Source of the DNA: Bradyrhizobium sp. SZCCT0153
GTDB taxonomy: Bacteria > Pseudomonadota > Alphaproteobacteria > Rhizobiales > Xanthobacteraceae
Direction: 5' to 3'
DNA: 64,000 bases
NCBI RefSeq assembly: GCF_018129995.1
Contig: NZ_JAFCKS010000016.1
Location: 1 to 64,000 of the forward strand
Below are positions 43,901 to 51,438 of the stretch, one piece after another. The notes beneath the pieces are model-generated. The model did no database searches. It was not told where the DNA came from and was given only the letters and a program-made list of their open reading frames with translations. Position numbers and translations under genes: made by a program. Numbering within the stretch: the stretch's first letter is position 1; each line of letters starts with the position of its first letter.

Positions 43901-44115
43901 GCGTCTTCAACCGTCTTGGTGACCTGGGATTCCAGCTCGGCGGGTGCTGCGCCGAATTGCGACACCGCGACCGAGATCACGGGAATGTCTGCCGAGGGCA
44001 GCCGCGTCACCGCGAGCTTGGTGAAGGACACCCAGCCGAGGATCAGCAGGATGATCGAGAAGACGACCGACGGCAGCGGATTGCGGATCGACCATGCCGA
44101 GATATTGAGAGCCAT
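40966..44115 (-). CDS. RND-family efflux permease (AcrB/MexF-like)
   Basis: The 1049-residue protein is a full-length RND transporter. It has a first membrane helix (PSVVFSIILLILGWVSF), large periplasmic loops after the first and seventh helices, and the proton-relay residues in GILVDDAIVEIENIV (two aspartates) and GIVTKNAIMLVEFA (lysine). It would export hydrophobic compounds using the proton gradient. Its start overlaps the stop of the fusion-protein gene by one base (TGATG), so the two form an operon with the fusion protein first. No outer-membrane channel gene follows. The substrate is unknown. Confidence 0.92.
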   Translation of the reverse strand: MALNISAWSIRNPLPSVVFSIILLILGWVSFTKLAVTRLPSADIPVISVAVSQFGAAPAELESQVTKTVEDAVSGVEGVRHITSQITDGLSVTTIQFALETNTDRALNDVKDAVTRVRSNLPQNVTEPLIQRVDVIGLPIVTYAAISPGKTPEQLSYFVDDVVKRALQGVRGVAQVERIGGVEREILVSLDPDRLQAMGLTAVNVSQSLRGTNVDVAGGRAEIGKNDQAIRTLAGAKTLGDLAGTMIPLFGGGEVRLDDLGTVTDTIADRRTFARFNGEPIVALGIKRSKGASDVKVAEAVQKRIDALKAAYPDVDLKVIDTSVEYTNGNYHAAISTLFEGAILAVVIVLLFLRDLRATIIAAISLPLSIFPAFWAMDLLGFSLNLVSFLAITLSTGILVDDAIVEIENIVRHMNMGKSPYRAALEAADEIGLAVIAISLTIIAIFAPASFMSGIAGQFFKQFGITVSVQVFFSLLAARFVTPVLAAYFLKHGNHEEPPPGRVLRSYHRIVAWSVKHYFITVLVGFGVFAASIWSITLLPQGFLPAQDSARSLLALELPPGTQLAYTEKVTEDIVARLRKRPEVKSIFVDGGRVPPGTQEVRRAALIINYTPKDSRDITQRELEFSISQELENVPDIRFWFLDENGLRAISLVVTGVDANIVNNVASELATQMKRIPTISNVISETTLERPELRVEPRADLAARLGVSTESLSQTIRVATIGDVGPALAKFDVGDRLVPIRVQLEDAARGNLKTLEQLRVPLGEHGEKGGVPLSVIADVKLDQGPTSINRYDRERQATVAADLVGSAALGDATKKIYDLPVMKSRPKGVKVSPSGDAESLNELSDGFATAITAGLMMVYAVLVLLFGTFLQPITILFSLPLSIGGAIAALLVTGKQLTTPVWIGILMLMGIVTKNAIMLVEFAIESIHAGKPREEAMIDAGMKRARPIVMTTIAMAAGMMPSALAVGAGGEFRSPMALAVIGGLIFSTILSLVFVPAMFMVMDDLGALIWRFGKRLVVHSEDAETAGHHEAAPAEAASAPKNIVHPAAE

Positions 44116-45044
44116 CAGCGTACCCGCGTGCGATCGAGTTCATCGGCGAACATGGTCTTGATCTGGTCGCCGTCATGCAGTGAAGAGCCCGCGTCGGCCA
44201 CGACGATTTCGCCGACCTCGAGGCCTTCCAGGATTTCCGTGGCGCTGTCGGACGACAGTCCGACCCGCACCTTGCGCGTCTCGATAATGTTGCCCTTGAC
44301 GACCTGCACGGTGAGATGGTCGATCGCGGTCTTGGGAACCGCGACGCCGCAGCTGCGCTTGGCGTCGATCGAGGCGCGGGCGAACACGCCGACTTTCAGC
44401 GAGGGATTGTTGGTGACGCTGATGCGGACGCGGCCGAGCTGGGTCGCGCGATCGATTTCGGGCGCGACCAGCCGAACCCTGCCGATCAAATCGGGCGCGT
44501 CGTCGCGGCTGATGCGAACGGTCGCGCCTGAGCTCAGCTTGGGCATGTGCACCGCCGGGACCTGCGCGTCCAGCTCGATCTCGTTGTTGACGGCGATGCG
44601 GAACATCGGGCCGGCCTGCGGCGAGGCCGGCGCGCCGACGATGGTGCGAACTTCGGTGACGAGGCCCGGCGCGGACGCCTTCAGCGAAACCGGGCCTTGC
44701 GGGCCGGGCCGCTGCTGCTGGCCCGGAATCTGGGGCGGCGCGGTCAGGCGCGCCAATTCCTGATTGTCGGTGACAAGGGTGCCCTCGGTGACGAAGAGGT
44801 CAGTGACCCTCGATCCCTCCTGGTCGGCGACGACCACGGCCTCACGGCGCGGCACGAAGAAGCCGGTCACCCGGACCAGGTCCGAGAAGCACGCATTGGT
44901 CGACTTGGTCACGATGACCTGCGCCTCGCTCGGCGTTTCCTTGGGCTCGGCGCGATGCCGGTGCTCGAACAGGTAATAGCCGACGCCGAGCGCGACGACG
45001 AAGACGACCGTTCCGGCCGGCTTTAGATATTCGGAGAGATTCAT
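44115..45044 (-). CDS. Membrane-fusion protein of the RND efflux pair
   Basis: ATG at 45044 gives 309 residues with an N-terminal membrane anchor (PAGTVVFVVALGVGYYLF). It then shows the lipoyl-like and barrel segments of an AcrA-type protein (EGSRVTDLFVTEGTLVTDNQ and KASAPGLVTEVRTIV). Its only cysteines, C52 (NACFSD) and C232 (RSCGVAVP), align with those of the orphan fusion protein at 20935; most fusion proteins have none. A disulfide in the periplasm is therefore likely. It would link the permease encoded next to an outer-membrane channel. The frame extends upstream to 45128 without a good start. Confidence 0.88.
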   Translation of the reverse strand: MNLSEYLKPAGTVVFVVALGVGYYLFEHRHRAEPKETPSEAQVIVTKSTNACFSDLVRVTGFFVPRREAVVVADQEGSRVTDLFVTEGTLVTDNQELARLTAPPQIPGQQQRPGPQGPVSLKASAPGLVTEVRTIVGAPASPQAGPMFRIAVNNEIELDAQVPAVHMPKLSSGATVRISRDDAPDLIGRVRLVAPEIDRATQLGRVRISVTNNPSLKVGVFARASIDAKRSCGVAVPKTAIDHLTVQVVKGNIIETRKVRVGLSSDSATEILEGLEVGEIVVADAGSSLHDGDQIKTMFADELDRTRVR

Positions 45045-45117
45045 CGCCGGATCGTCCTGGCCTGGCTCACGGCCATCCGCACGCGGCCCATAGCGAGCGT
45101 TTCCGCGAAATGAAGCA

Positions 45118-45141
45118 GCGTCCCGCAAGGCTGCGGGACGC
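45118..45141 (-). terminator. Hairpin terminator after the OmpA-like gene
   Basis: A perfect 10-bp stem, GCGTCCCGCA and TGCGGGACGC, encloses AGGC. It lies about 60 bases past the OmpA-like stop and before the efflux operon, both read on the minus strand. After the stem the minus strand reads TGCTTCATTTC, which is a weak U-rich tail. It should separate the two transcription units. Confidence 0.65.
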
Positions 45142-45202
45142 GCTCCGGGAGCGAGACTTTACACCACATCACGACTTGTCACTTCAAAGGATTACGTCGT
45201 GC

Positions 45203-45874
45203 TCACTTCGATGCGGTGGTCTTGTTTTCCATGTTGACGACCTGCACGCGGCGGTTGACCTCCGCCAACGGCTGGCTCGGGTCCTTCAGCTTGCTCTTGC
45301 CGTAGCCGACGGTGACGAGATCGGTCGCGGAGATGCTGTACTTGTCGACGAGGTAGCGCTTGATCGAATCCGCGCGGCGCTCCGACAGGTCCTGATTGTA
45401 GCCCTCGCCGCCGGCGGCGTCGGTGTGGCCGGCGACCACGAAGGTCGAACCTTTCAGGTCGGGACTGGTCAGCGCGCGACCGAGCGCCTGTACCGAGGCA
45501 AGCGATTTGGCGCTGATATTGGCCGAGTTGTAGTCGAACGTGATTTCCAGATCGATATTCGGCTTGTCCTTGGCCACCGACGCGATTTCCTCGCGCTCGG
45601 TCGACGAGAGCGAGCGCGTCGAGCGGCCGCGCACGGACTGGATCAGCTTGGTCTCCGCCGCATTCGGTGCGGGATCGGCCTGCGGAGCGATCGAAAGGCC
45701 GCGGGTCAGCGGCTTTTTCGCCGGCGGTGCCAGCGCGCGCACGATCTCGTCCTCGGTGACGTTCTTGCTGTTGCCGTCGTCGCCCGCGAAGGCGAGCGGG
45801 GTCGTCAGCGACAGGGCGGCGCCGATGGTCATGATGGACAGGATCGCGGTAAGTCCCTTTGCAGCCAATCTCAT
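45203..45874 (-). CDS. OmpA-family peptidoglycan-binding protein
   Basis: ATG at 45874, with AGGAGG upstream, gives 223 residues. A signal peptide is present (LTAILSIMTIGAALSLTTPLAFA). After a disordered stretch comes the OmpA-like domain: ITFDYNSANISAKSLASVQA, VAGHTDAAGGEGYNQDLSER and RADSIKRYLVDKYSI, ending VNRRVQVVN. The aspartate and arginine that grip diaminopimelate are recognisable in HTDAAG and SERRADS. No lipobox cysteine is seen, so it is likely a soluble periplasmic protein. It starts 145 bases from the stop of the pseudo-caspase-TPR gene and may follow it in a transcript. Confidence 0.87.
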   Translation of the reverse strand: MRLAAKGLTAILSIMTIGAALSLTTPLAFAGDDGNSKNVTEDEIVRALAPPAKKPLTRGLSIAPQADPAPNAAETKLIQSVRGRSTRSLSSTEREEIASVAKDKPNIDLEITFDYNSANISAKSLASVQALGRALTSPDLKGSTFVVAGHTDAAGGEGYNQDLSERRADSIKRYLVDKYSISATDLVTVGYGKSKLKDPSQPLAEVNRRVQVVNMENKTTASK

Positions 45875-46018
45875 AGCCAGTCCCTCCTGCGCAGCCAGCT
45901 GGCGCGGTTCCAAAATCTCTGCAATCAGCCCCGAAAGGGCGGCTTGCGGCATCCGTTCGGTTAGTATTCGCCGGGCCGCCGGGGGTTCGAGGCACACCGG
46001 CCTCGATTCAAAGAAATA

Positions 46019-47533
46019 TCAACGCACTCCGTAGCTTGCGAATTCCTGAACAATGTTCGGGTCCATCGCCTTGGCATTGGCGATGTCGAGCGCGCCTTCC
46101 TGGGCCGAGCCATTGCGCTGCTTGGCGATCCCGCGTCCGAACAGCGAGGAGGTCAGGCGCGGGTTGATCCTCAGGGCCGCGTCGAAATCGGCGATGGCGT
46201 TCTTGACCGCTCCCGATTTCAGATTGACCAGCCCGCGGCTGTCCAGCGCGTCGACGAAGTTCGGCCGCAGCCGCAGGGCCTCGTTGCAATCCTTGAGCGC
46301 GCCCTGGAGGTCGCCAATCACGGTGCGGGTCCAGCAGCGGTTGTTCAGAGCCTCGACGTCCTTCGCGTTGATCCGGAGCGTCTCGTCGAAATCCTTGATG
46401 GCCAGGTTGTAGGCGCCCTTGCTGGCATAGACCTGGCCGCGCCGGTACAGCGCGTTCACGTCGTCCGGATTGGCGGCGATCTTGGCCGTCAGTCCCTTGA
46501 TGGTCGGGTCCTCCGCCAGCACGGCCGCGCTCGGCCCGCTATCCATGCTTGGCGCGGGGGTGGTTTCGGCCGGCTTCACCGGCGGCGGGGCCGGCGGCAA
46601 GGCTGCTTCGACCTGAGGTTTTGGTGACGGAGCCGGCGCAGGCGCGACCGCCGTGTCGGCCGGCTTCGGTGCCGGAGGCGGTGACGGCGGCGCGGGTGGG
46701 GCCGGCGGCGGGTTATTGGCGACGACGGGCGGCGGCGCGGGAGGCGGGGGTGGCGGCGTCGTTGTCGGACGCGATCCGCCGGCCCCCGGAATGAACGAGA
46801 AATCTTCGGCCAGCGACGAGGATATCCACGGCACCTGCTCGCCGCGGGAGGCGCGGGTGACGCCCATCTTGGTGCGGTTCAACGTCTCCTCGGCCATCAG
46901 GTCGGGGACGCGGATTTCCTTGAGCAGTTCCTGGACGAACAGGCTGTGCTCGCCGCCGACGTCCGAGACCACCGAGGCCAGCGCCGCCGAATACATCACC
47001 AGCGTGCCGTTCGGCGCGATGACGGGCGTGAGGCCGGCCGAGAAGCTGCGGAACCGGCGCTCGAACGGGTTGCGCCTGCTGGCGTCGACCAGCGCGATCT
47101 TGACGCCGGCGCCGCGGGTATTGAGCTCTCCGAGCACGGTTTCGAGGCCGACGCCGTCGCGGCGCACGTCGGATTCGGTCCAGATCTGCGCGTCGACCGG
47201 CAGCAAATAGCTTTGCCGCGCCGACTGGATGCCGAAGCCGCTGAAGAACACCAGCGCCACCGACCCCGGCTTGATCTTGCTGTAGAGCTTGTCGAAAGCG
47301 CGGCGCATGCCGTCGCCGGTCAGGTTCTCGCCGATCTCGACGGAAAAGCCGTCGCGCTTGAGCTCGTCGGCGACGTCGCGCGCATCGTTGAGCGGTTCCT
47401 TCAGCGGGGCGTCGGCGTCTGGATATTTGGCGTTGCCGATGACCAGCGCAAAGCGATCACCGGCCGCCCGCGACGGCGCGGTCGGGATGAGCGAGACAAG
47501 CAGGGGCAGAAGGAAAAGAAGGCGAATTTTCAT
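46019..47533 (-). CDS. Pseudo-caspase (C14-like) with Pro-rich linker and TPR repeats
   Basis: ATG at 47533 gives 504 residues. A signal peptide (LLFLLPLLVSLIPTAPSRAA) leads to a caspase-fold domain to about residue 245 (FALVIGNAKYPDADAPLKEP, NDARDVADELKRDGF, YLLPVDAQIW). The catalytic histidine and cysteine positions read FFSGFG (F100) and DASRRNP (S152), so it should be proteolytically inactive. Residues 250-330 are a proline/alanine linker. About four TPRs follow from 355 to 490 (e.g. VNALYRRGQVYASKGAYNLA and KDVEALNNRCWTRTVIGDLQ). It is exported and likely a protein-interaction hub in the periplasm. It is paralogous to the protein at 19821. Confidence 0.88.
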   Translation of the reverse strand: MKIRLLFLLPLLVSLIPTAPSRAAGDRFALVIGNAKYPDADAPLKEPLNDARDVADELKRDGFSVEIGENLTGDGMRRAFDKLYSKIKPGSVALVFFSGFGIQSARQSYLLPVDAQIWTESDVRRDGVGLETVLGELNTRGAGVKIALVDASRRNPFERRFRSFSAGLTPVIAPNGTLVMYSAALASVVSDVGGEHSLFVQELLKEIRVPDLMAEETLNRTKMGVTRASRGEQVPWISSSLAEDFSFIPGAGGSRPTTTPPPPPPAPPPVVANNPPPAPPAPPSPPPAPKPADTAVAPAPAPSPKPQVEAALPPAPPPVKPAETTPAPSMDSGPSAAVLAEDPTIKGLTAKIAANPDDVNALYRRGQVYASKGAYNLAIKDFDETLRINAKDVEALNNRCWTRTVIGDLQGALKDCNEALRLRPNFVDALDSRGLVNLKSGAVKNAIADFDAALRINPRLTSSLFGRGIAKQRNGSAQEGALDIANAKAMDPNIVQEFASYGVR

Positions 47534-47912
47534 AATCAGCGCGGTCCAGCCAAAAAGGCGCCGTTCCAGCTTGCGCCGCGGCGACCTTAACTTACGCAAT
47601 GTGCATTATCAAACCGGGGAAGGGGGGCGTCAACCGCTTGGAGATTCGGCGTTATCGCGACGATTGACCGCAACGCATGGGCGCGCCGCGGGGGGAATAA
47701 ACGGGCCATCATGGTTGTGCTCGAGGCGATCTGGTTGGGCATTGCTGCTGCCATGTCAGGCCACCCATGTTAGGGGATCCATGGCGCCGAAAATGTGATT
47801 GGTCTCACATTGGAGCCGGCCTTCAGGCATCGCGCGTGGCGTTTGACCTTTCCGGCGGACAATGGCTTGGTGCGCTCGTACCTCCGCGAAAAGAAAAGCC
47901 AAAAGCAAAATC
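47534..47912. other. Divergent intergenic region, no gene
   Basis: The 379 bases between the pseudo-caspase-TPR gene and the lactonase-like gene hold no credible coding frame. A G-rich run (GGGGAAGGGGGGCG) lies near 47620 and a CRP-type site near 47794. Promoters for both genes must lie here, but no confident -35/-10 pair can be named. No transfer RNA or structured RNA was seen. Confidence 0.6.
47794..47809. promoter_or_regulatory. CRP-type binding site, perfect 10/10 match
   Basis: TGTGATTGGTCTCACA matches TGTGA-N6-TCACA at every position, and the flanks (AAA before, TTG after) extend the symmetry as in strong E. coli sites. It lies 104 bases upstream of the lactonase-like start and 261 bases upstream of the pseudo-caspase-TPR start. 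It is the best CRP site seen in the window. Confidence 0.62.
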
Positions 47913-48719
47913 ATGGGAAACGCCTACGAAATCTACGCCCTGCGCTATGCGACGATGTCGCCGCGTACCCTCAGCATGAACTTCCTGGCGCCGGATCCGC
48001 ATGACAGTGCGGCGCAGGACCTCGACTACTTCGTTTGGCTGATCCGCGGCGGCGGCCGCGATATCCTGGTCGATACCGGCTTCAATGCCGAGGAGGCGAG
48101 CGCACGGGCGCGCAAGCTGACGCTCAATCCGGTCGATGCACTGGAGCGCTTTGGTGTGGCGGCGTCAGCCATACGCGACATCATCGTGACACATCTGCAT
48201 TACGACCACGCCGGCAATCTCGACCGTTTCCCGAGCGCGCGCTTCCATCTCCAGGAGCGCGAGATGGCCTACGCGACGGGGCGCTGCATGTGCAACGGAC
48301 TGCTGCGACATCCGTTCTCGGTCGAGCACGTCACGCAGATGGTCCGGCATGTCTATGGCGAGCGCGTCAATTTTTATTCCGGCGACGGCGAGGTCGCGCC
48401 CGGCGTCACCGTGCACCGCGTCGGCGGTCACTCGGACGGCTTGCAGGTGGTCAAGGTCGAGACGGCGCGCGGGCCGGTGGTGCTGGCCTCCGATGCCGCG
48501 CATTACTACGCCAATCTCCAGCGCAGGAGCCCTTTCCCGATCGTCTACAACATCGGCGACATGGCACAGGGCTGGGAGACGATCGAGCGTCTCGCCGGCC
48601 ATCCTGACAGGTTCATTCCCGGCCACGATCCGATCGTGACGGAGATCTATCCGCGCGCGAGCGACAAGGTCGACGCCTGGGCGCTGCACCTGCCGCCGTC
48701 GCGGTCGTTTGCGAAGTGA
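47913..48719 (+). CDS. AHL-lactonase-like metallo-beta-lactamase-fold hydrolase
   Basis: ATG at 47913 gives 268 residues starting MGNAYEIYALRYATM. The motif VTHLHYDHAGN carries four metal ligands; later ligands are seen in RVGGHSDGLQV, VLASDAAHYY and FIPGHDPIV. The sequence style, including LIRGGGRDILVDTGF and a tyrosine next to the metal aspartate, is that of N-acyl-homoserine lactonases and related enzymes. It has no signal peptide. Quorum quenching is possible, but many such proteins open other lactones. A CRP-type site lies about 100 bases upstream. Confidence 0.83.
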   Translation: MGNAYEIYALRYATMSPRTLSMNFLAPDPHDSAAQDLDYFVWLIRGGGRDILVDTGFNAEEASARARKLTLNPVDALERFGVAASAIRDIIVTHLHYDHAGNLDRFPSARFHLQEREMAYATGRCMCNGLLRHPFSVEHVTQMVRHVYGERVNFYSGDGEVAPGVTVHRVGGHSDGLQVVKVETARGPVVLASDAAHYYANLQRRSPFPIVYNIGDMAQGWETIERLAGHPDRFIPGHDPIVTEIYPRASDKVDAWALHLPPSRSFAK

Positions 48720-48728
48720 CGGCCTAGC

Positions 48729-48821
48729 CGTCATTCCGGGGCGCGCGGAGCGCGTACCCGGAATCCAGAAGTTGTCGCTTGAGATTCAGGGTTCGCCGCT
48801 GTCGCTGCGTCCCGGAATGAC
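48729..48821. repeat. Intergenic repeat with inverted CGTCATTCCGGG ends
   Basis: The element starts with CGTCATTCCGGGGCGCGCGG, includes ACCCGGAATCCAGA, and ends with CGTCCCGGAATGAC, so its ends can pair. Elements with these ends are common in Bradyrhizobium intergenic DNA as I recall them. It lies ten bases after the lactonase-like stop and just before the decayed MarR fragment, so it may act as a terminator or recombination site. Confidence 0.7.
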
Positions 48822-48829
48822 AACGTCGG

Positions 48830-48925
48830 CTAATACGCCTGCTTGGCGGCGGCCATTTCGCTGGTCTGGATCAGTCGAGGCACGCTTCGATCTCGCCGAG
48901 CAGGTCCGAGAGCGCTCTTGCGGCT
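48830..48925 (-). pseudogene. Decayed copy of the 3' end of the MarR gene
   Basis: Reading the plus strand, CTAATACGCCTGCTTGGCG at 48830 repeats exactly the last bases of the intact MarR gene at 51601. Similarity continues with small gaps and substitutions for about 95 bases (TTCGCTGGTCTGGATCAG is identical in both). On the minus strand the fragment still encodes a tail ending QTSEMAAAKQAY, against QTSEEADAKQAY in MarR. Beyond about 48925 the match is lost. It is a remnant in the same orientation as the intact gene, with two foreign-looking genes in between. Confidence 0.72.
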
Positions 48926-49022
48926 CAGATCAGCCGGGCCTGATATCCGCGGTGCTCCTGAAAGCAGCGCGCAAACGAGCATCGCCGAAGATCCGAGTCG
49001 GGCCAAACCCGGAAGTAACGCA

Positions 49023-50378
49023 TCATTTATTCGATCTGCACGCCGCGACAATCGCGTACAGCAGTTTCGCGACGCTGTACCCAATATCTTCCCGCGTCAA
49101 ACCCATGCGCAGGATTACCAGTTTACGCGAGGGGATGATCGCGATCACCTGGCGGAGGTGCCCTTGCAACATGAAAGTGTCGGCAGGGAGTCGGAATCCC
49201 TGGCCCGGCCCCAACCAAAGCTGTCCGCGACCGTAGACCGGGCCATGTCCCTCGTCGGACGCCGGCACAGGCGAGCGCATGTAATCGACAAAGGCCGGCG
49301 GCAAAAGCTGTGCACCGTTCCATTCTCCGTTCAAGCGCAGGAACTCGCCGAAGCGCACCCAATCATGTGCACTGGCGAAGAGAAAGGCTTCGCCAAGGAA
49401 TGTGCCTGAAGGGTCGGCCTCAAGAACAGCGCTGGTCATGCCCAAAGGCTTGAACAATCGCTCCTGCGGATACGCTCGCGCGTTCGCTCCAACCGCGTTC
49501 TGCCAGAGCCGGGCCAACAGGACGGACGAGCCCCCGGAATAGTTGAACTTCGTTCCAGGCGAGGCGGCAAGCGGACGGTCCCTCGCGAAAGCCGCCGCAT
49601 CATTTGCGAGATTCTCCAACCCGTCAGGGTCGGGAGAATCACCATCTTCATTCCATTGCAATCCGCTTGTCATGGCCATCAAATCGGCCACTGAGATGTC
49701 CGCGCGCGCGTCGCCGGCCCACTGCGGAAACAGATTCTTTCGATCGAGCGAAAGCTTTCCGTCCTTGATCGCCATGCCGGCCAAGACGGCGTTCACGGTC
49801 TTCGTCATCGACCAGCCCTGCAAGGGCGTCGAAGCGTTGAAGCCTTCGCCGTAGGTTTCACCGATGATGCGCCCGTCCTGGACCACGACAATCGCGCGCA
49901 TGCCGGGTCCTTGGAGAGCCGGATCGTTCAGCGCCGCCAGCAGACGCTTGTCCTCTGACAATTGCACCCTCTCGCCGGCCGGCCAGAGCGCATCCGACAT
50001 TGCCGACGGTGAGGGCGGCGCGGCGCGATCGGGGATTTCGCCCTTCGAGACCAGCGTGCAACCGCGTCCCTCCTCATATTGGGCATAGCGTTTGGCGAAG
50101 AGGCCGCGAAATGCCACTTCGACACGCTGGTTGGCGTTGTCGATATTGATGTTCAGACGTTTGACGACACGAGGAAGGGCGAACGCCACGTCGGTCATAA
50201 TCACCGCATCCGCGTCGCGTTTGGCAATGAACACGTTCGAGCAAACCATTTTTGCCGCATAGGCCGTGGCGGACAGCAGCCCATTGGGTGGGATGAAGGT
50301 TAGCCAGACGCTGAATACTAAAACGCCGAGAAGCACAATCGCGACAATAAGTTTCAACATTATTAGAACAAGACGCAT
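49023..50378 (-). CDS. Membrane-anchored beta-lactamase-fold serine hydrolase
   Basis: The 451-residue protein has an N-terminal membrane segment (LKLIVAIVLLGVLVFSVWLT) and a class C-type penicillin-binding fold. The nucleophile motif S190-x-x-K193 is in GWSMTKTV, the second motif is Y280-S-G in FNYSGGSS, and the third, usually KTG or HxG, is probably in QGHLRQVIAI. It should be a periplasmic esterase, peptidase or amidase rather than a true antibiotic-resistance enzyme. GC content is lower than in neighbouring operons. It lies in the block between two MarR-like sequences, with the methyltransferase gene 205 bases upstream on the same strand. Confidence 0.85.
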   Translation of the reverse strand: MRLVLIMLKLIVAIVLLGVLVFSVWLTFIPPNGLLSATAYAAKMVCSNVFIAKRDADAVIMTDVAFALPRVVKRLNINIDNANQRVEVAFRGLFAKRYAQYEEGRGCTLVSKGEIPDRAAPPSPSAMSDALWPAGERVQLSEDKRLLAALNDPALQGPGMRAIVVVQDGRIIGETYGEGFNASTPLQGWSMTKTVNAVLAGMAIKDGKLSLDRKNLFPQWAGDARADISVADLMAMTSGLQWNEDGDSPDPDGLENLANDAAAFARDRPLAASPGTKFNYSGGSSVLLARLWQNAVGANARAYPQERLFKPLGMTSAVLEADPSGTFLGEAFLFASAHDWVRFGEFLRLNGEWNGAQLLPPAFVDYMRSPVPASDEGHGPVYGRGQLWLGPGQGFRLPADTFMLQGHLRQVIAIIPSRKLVILRMGLTREDIGYSVAKLLYAIVAACRSNK

Positions 50379-50583
50379 GCTTCCCGACTCGTCTCAAACA
50401 AGCGCTGGCCACACGCATCATGGACGGATTCCACGAAAACTCAACTCAAAGTAGGACTCCTGTCCGACCTTTCGCGATGTCCGAGTTGGGTGAAAAGCGC
50501 CGGTTTGAGTCTCAGCCGGCGACTTTCGGTCTTGCCCCTTCTCCGGACACGTTCAGCCTCCGAGGCGGGCGGCTGGCGTGGTG

Positions 50584-51438
50584 TCAACGAGCGCCGGCTG
50601 GATTCCTACAAGCAACTATATCGCGGGGAGATTTTCGAGCCGCTAGCTCCGGCGGAGAGAATATCGCCAAATATCCTCCGTCACCTGCGAGCTTGTAGGT
50701 GGCGACCTCGCGATAGCCGACGGCGGTCAATTCACAGCGCAACAGCTCAATTGGCGTGCCATGCTTCGACGTCGGAAGCTCGAGATCGACAATTCCAACC
50801 CGCGCACCCTGCTTCAAGGCGGGCGCGAGGTTGTAGAGGAAGGCATAGGGTTGGGCTATCTCGTGATACATATGCACGAGGATTGCGGCATCCAGCGAAG
50901 AAGCGGGTAGACGCGGGTCGTGTGGTTCGCCGAGCGCGAATTGCACGTTCGTCAACTTCAGAAGTTCTGTTCGCCTGGCGAGTTCTATGAGGTAATCCCG
51001 CGTGACGTCCTGGGCAATGACAGAGCCGGCGGGTCCGACGAGGCGGGAGAGCCTGACCGTGTGGTAGCCACTGCCTGCTCCAATGTCGCCGACTGTCATA
51101 CCTGGTTTCAGTTCGAGAACACGTGCGATTTGACCGGCCTCATTGAGGGCGTCGCGGCGCTCTTCGGCGGCGCGGCGGGGGCTGACGATCCGTGCAACAG
51201 GGCGCTGCGGTGAGGGAAACTCGTTTGCAGCGACTCCGGGGGGAGCCAGATAACCTATGTCAGCCGCATATGCGCGAGTTGCAGCAAACGCCACAAGTAG
51301 CGCCGTTGTATAAGCCAGTGTCGTCACGGGCCTGCCTGGCTTTCTCAACCAGTTTAGGCGCAGTCGTCCAGGTCTTGTGAGCTCCAAATGTGAGCCCACC
51401 GTCATGGCAACGAGGTTCAAGGTAGCAGGCAACTCCAT
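50584..51438 (-). CDS. Exported class I SAM-dependent methyltransferase-like protein
   Basis: The 284-residue frame carries the SAM-binding loop VGDIGAGSGYHTVRLSRLVG and further core strands (VIAQDVTRDYLIELARR, LDAAILVHMYHEI). Unusually for a methyltransferase it has a signal peptide ahead of the fold (TLAYTTALLVAFAATRAYAA, about residues 40-60). The true start may be the ATG at residue 12 or later. A few bacterial exported methyltransferase-like proteins exist, but the cofactor is not expected in the periplasm. It may have lost catalysis. Its GC content is lower than that of flanking operons. Confidence 0.75.
   Translation of the reverse strand: MELPATLNLVAMTVGSHLELTRPGRLRLNWLRKPGRPVTTLAYTTALLVAFAATRAYAADIGYLAPPGVAANEFPSPQRPVARIVSPRRAAEERRDALNEAGQIARVLELKPGMTVGDIGAGSGYHTVRLSRLVGPAGSVIAQDVTRDYLIELARRTELLKLTNVQFALGEPHDPRLPASSLDAAILVHMYHEIAQPYAFLYNLAPALKQGARVGIVDLELPTSKHGTPIELLRCELTAVGYREVATYKLAGDGGYLAIFSPPELAARKSPRDIVACRNPAGAR

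Noticed and set aside
48830..49084. 84-residue minus-strand frame at the MarR repeat
   Set aside because: Only its last dozen residues resemble MarR; the rest does not align, so it was called a decayed fragment and not a gene.
50420..50698. 92-residue plus-strand frame between the two low-GC genes
   Set aside because: No ribosome site, no recognisable pattern, and it overlaps the end of the methyltransferase gene on the other strand.
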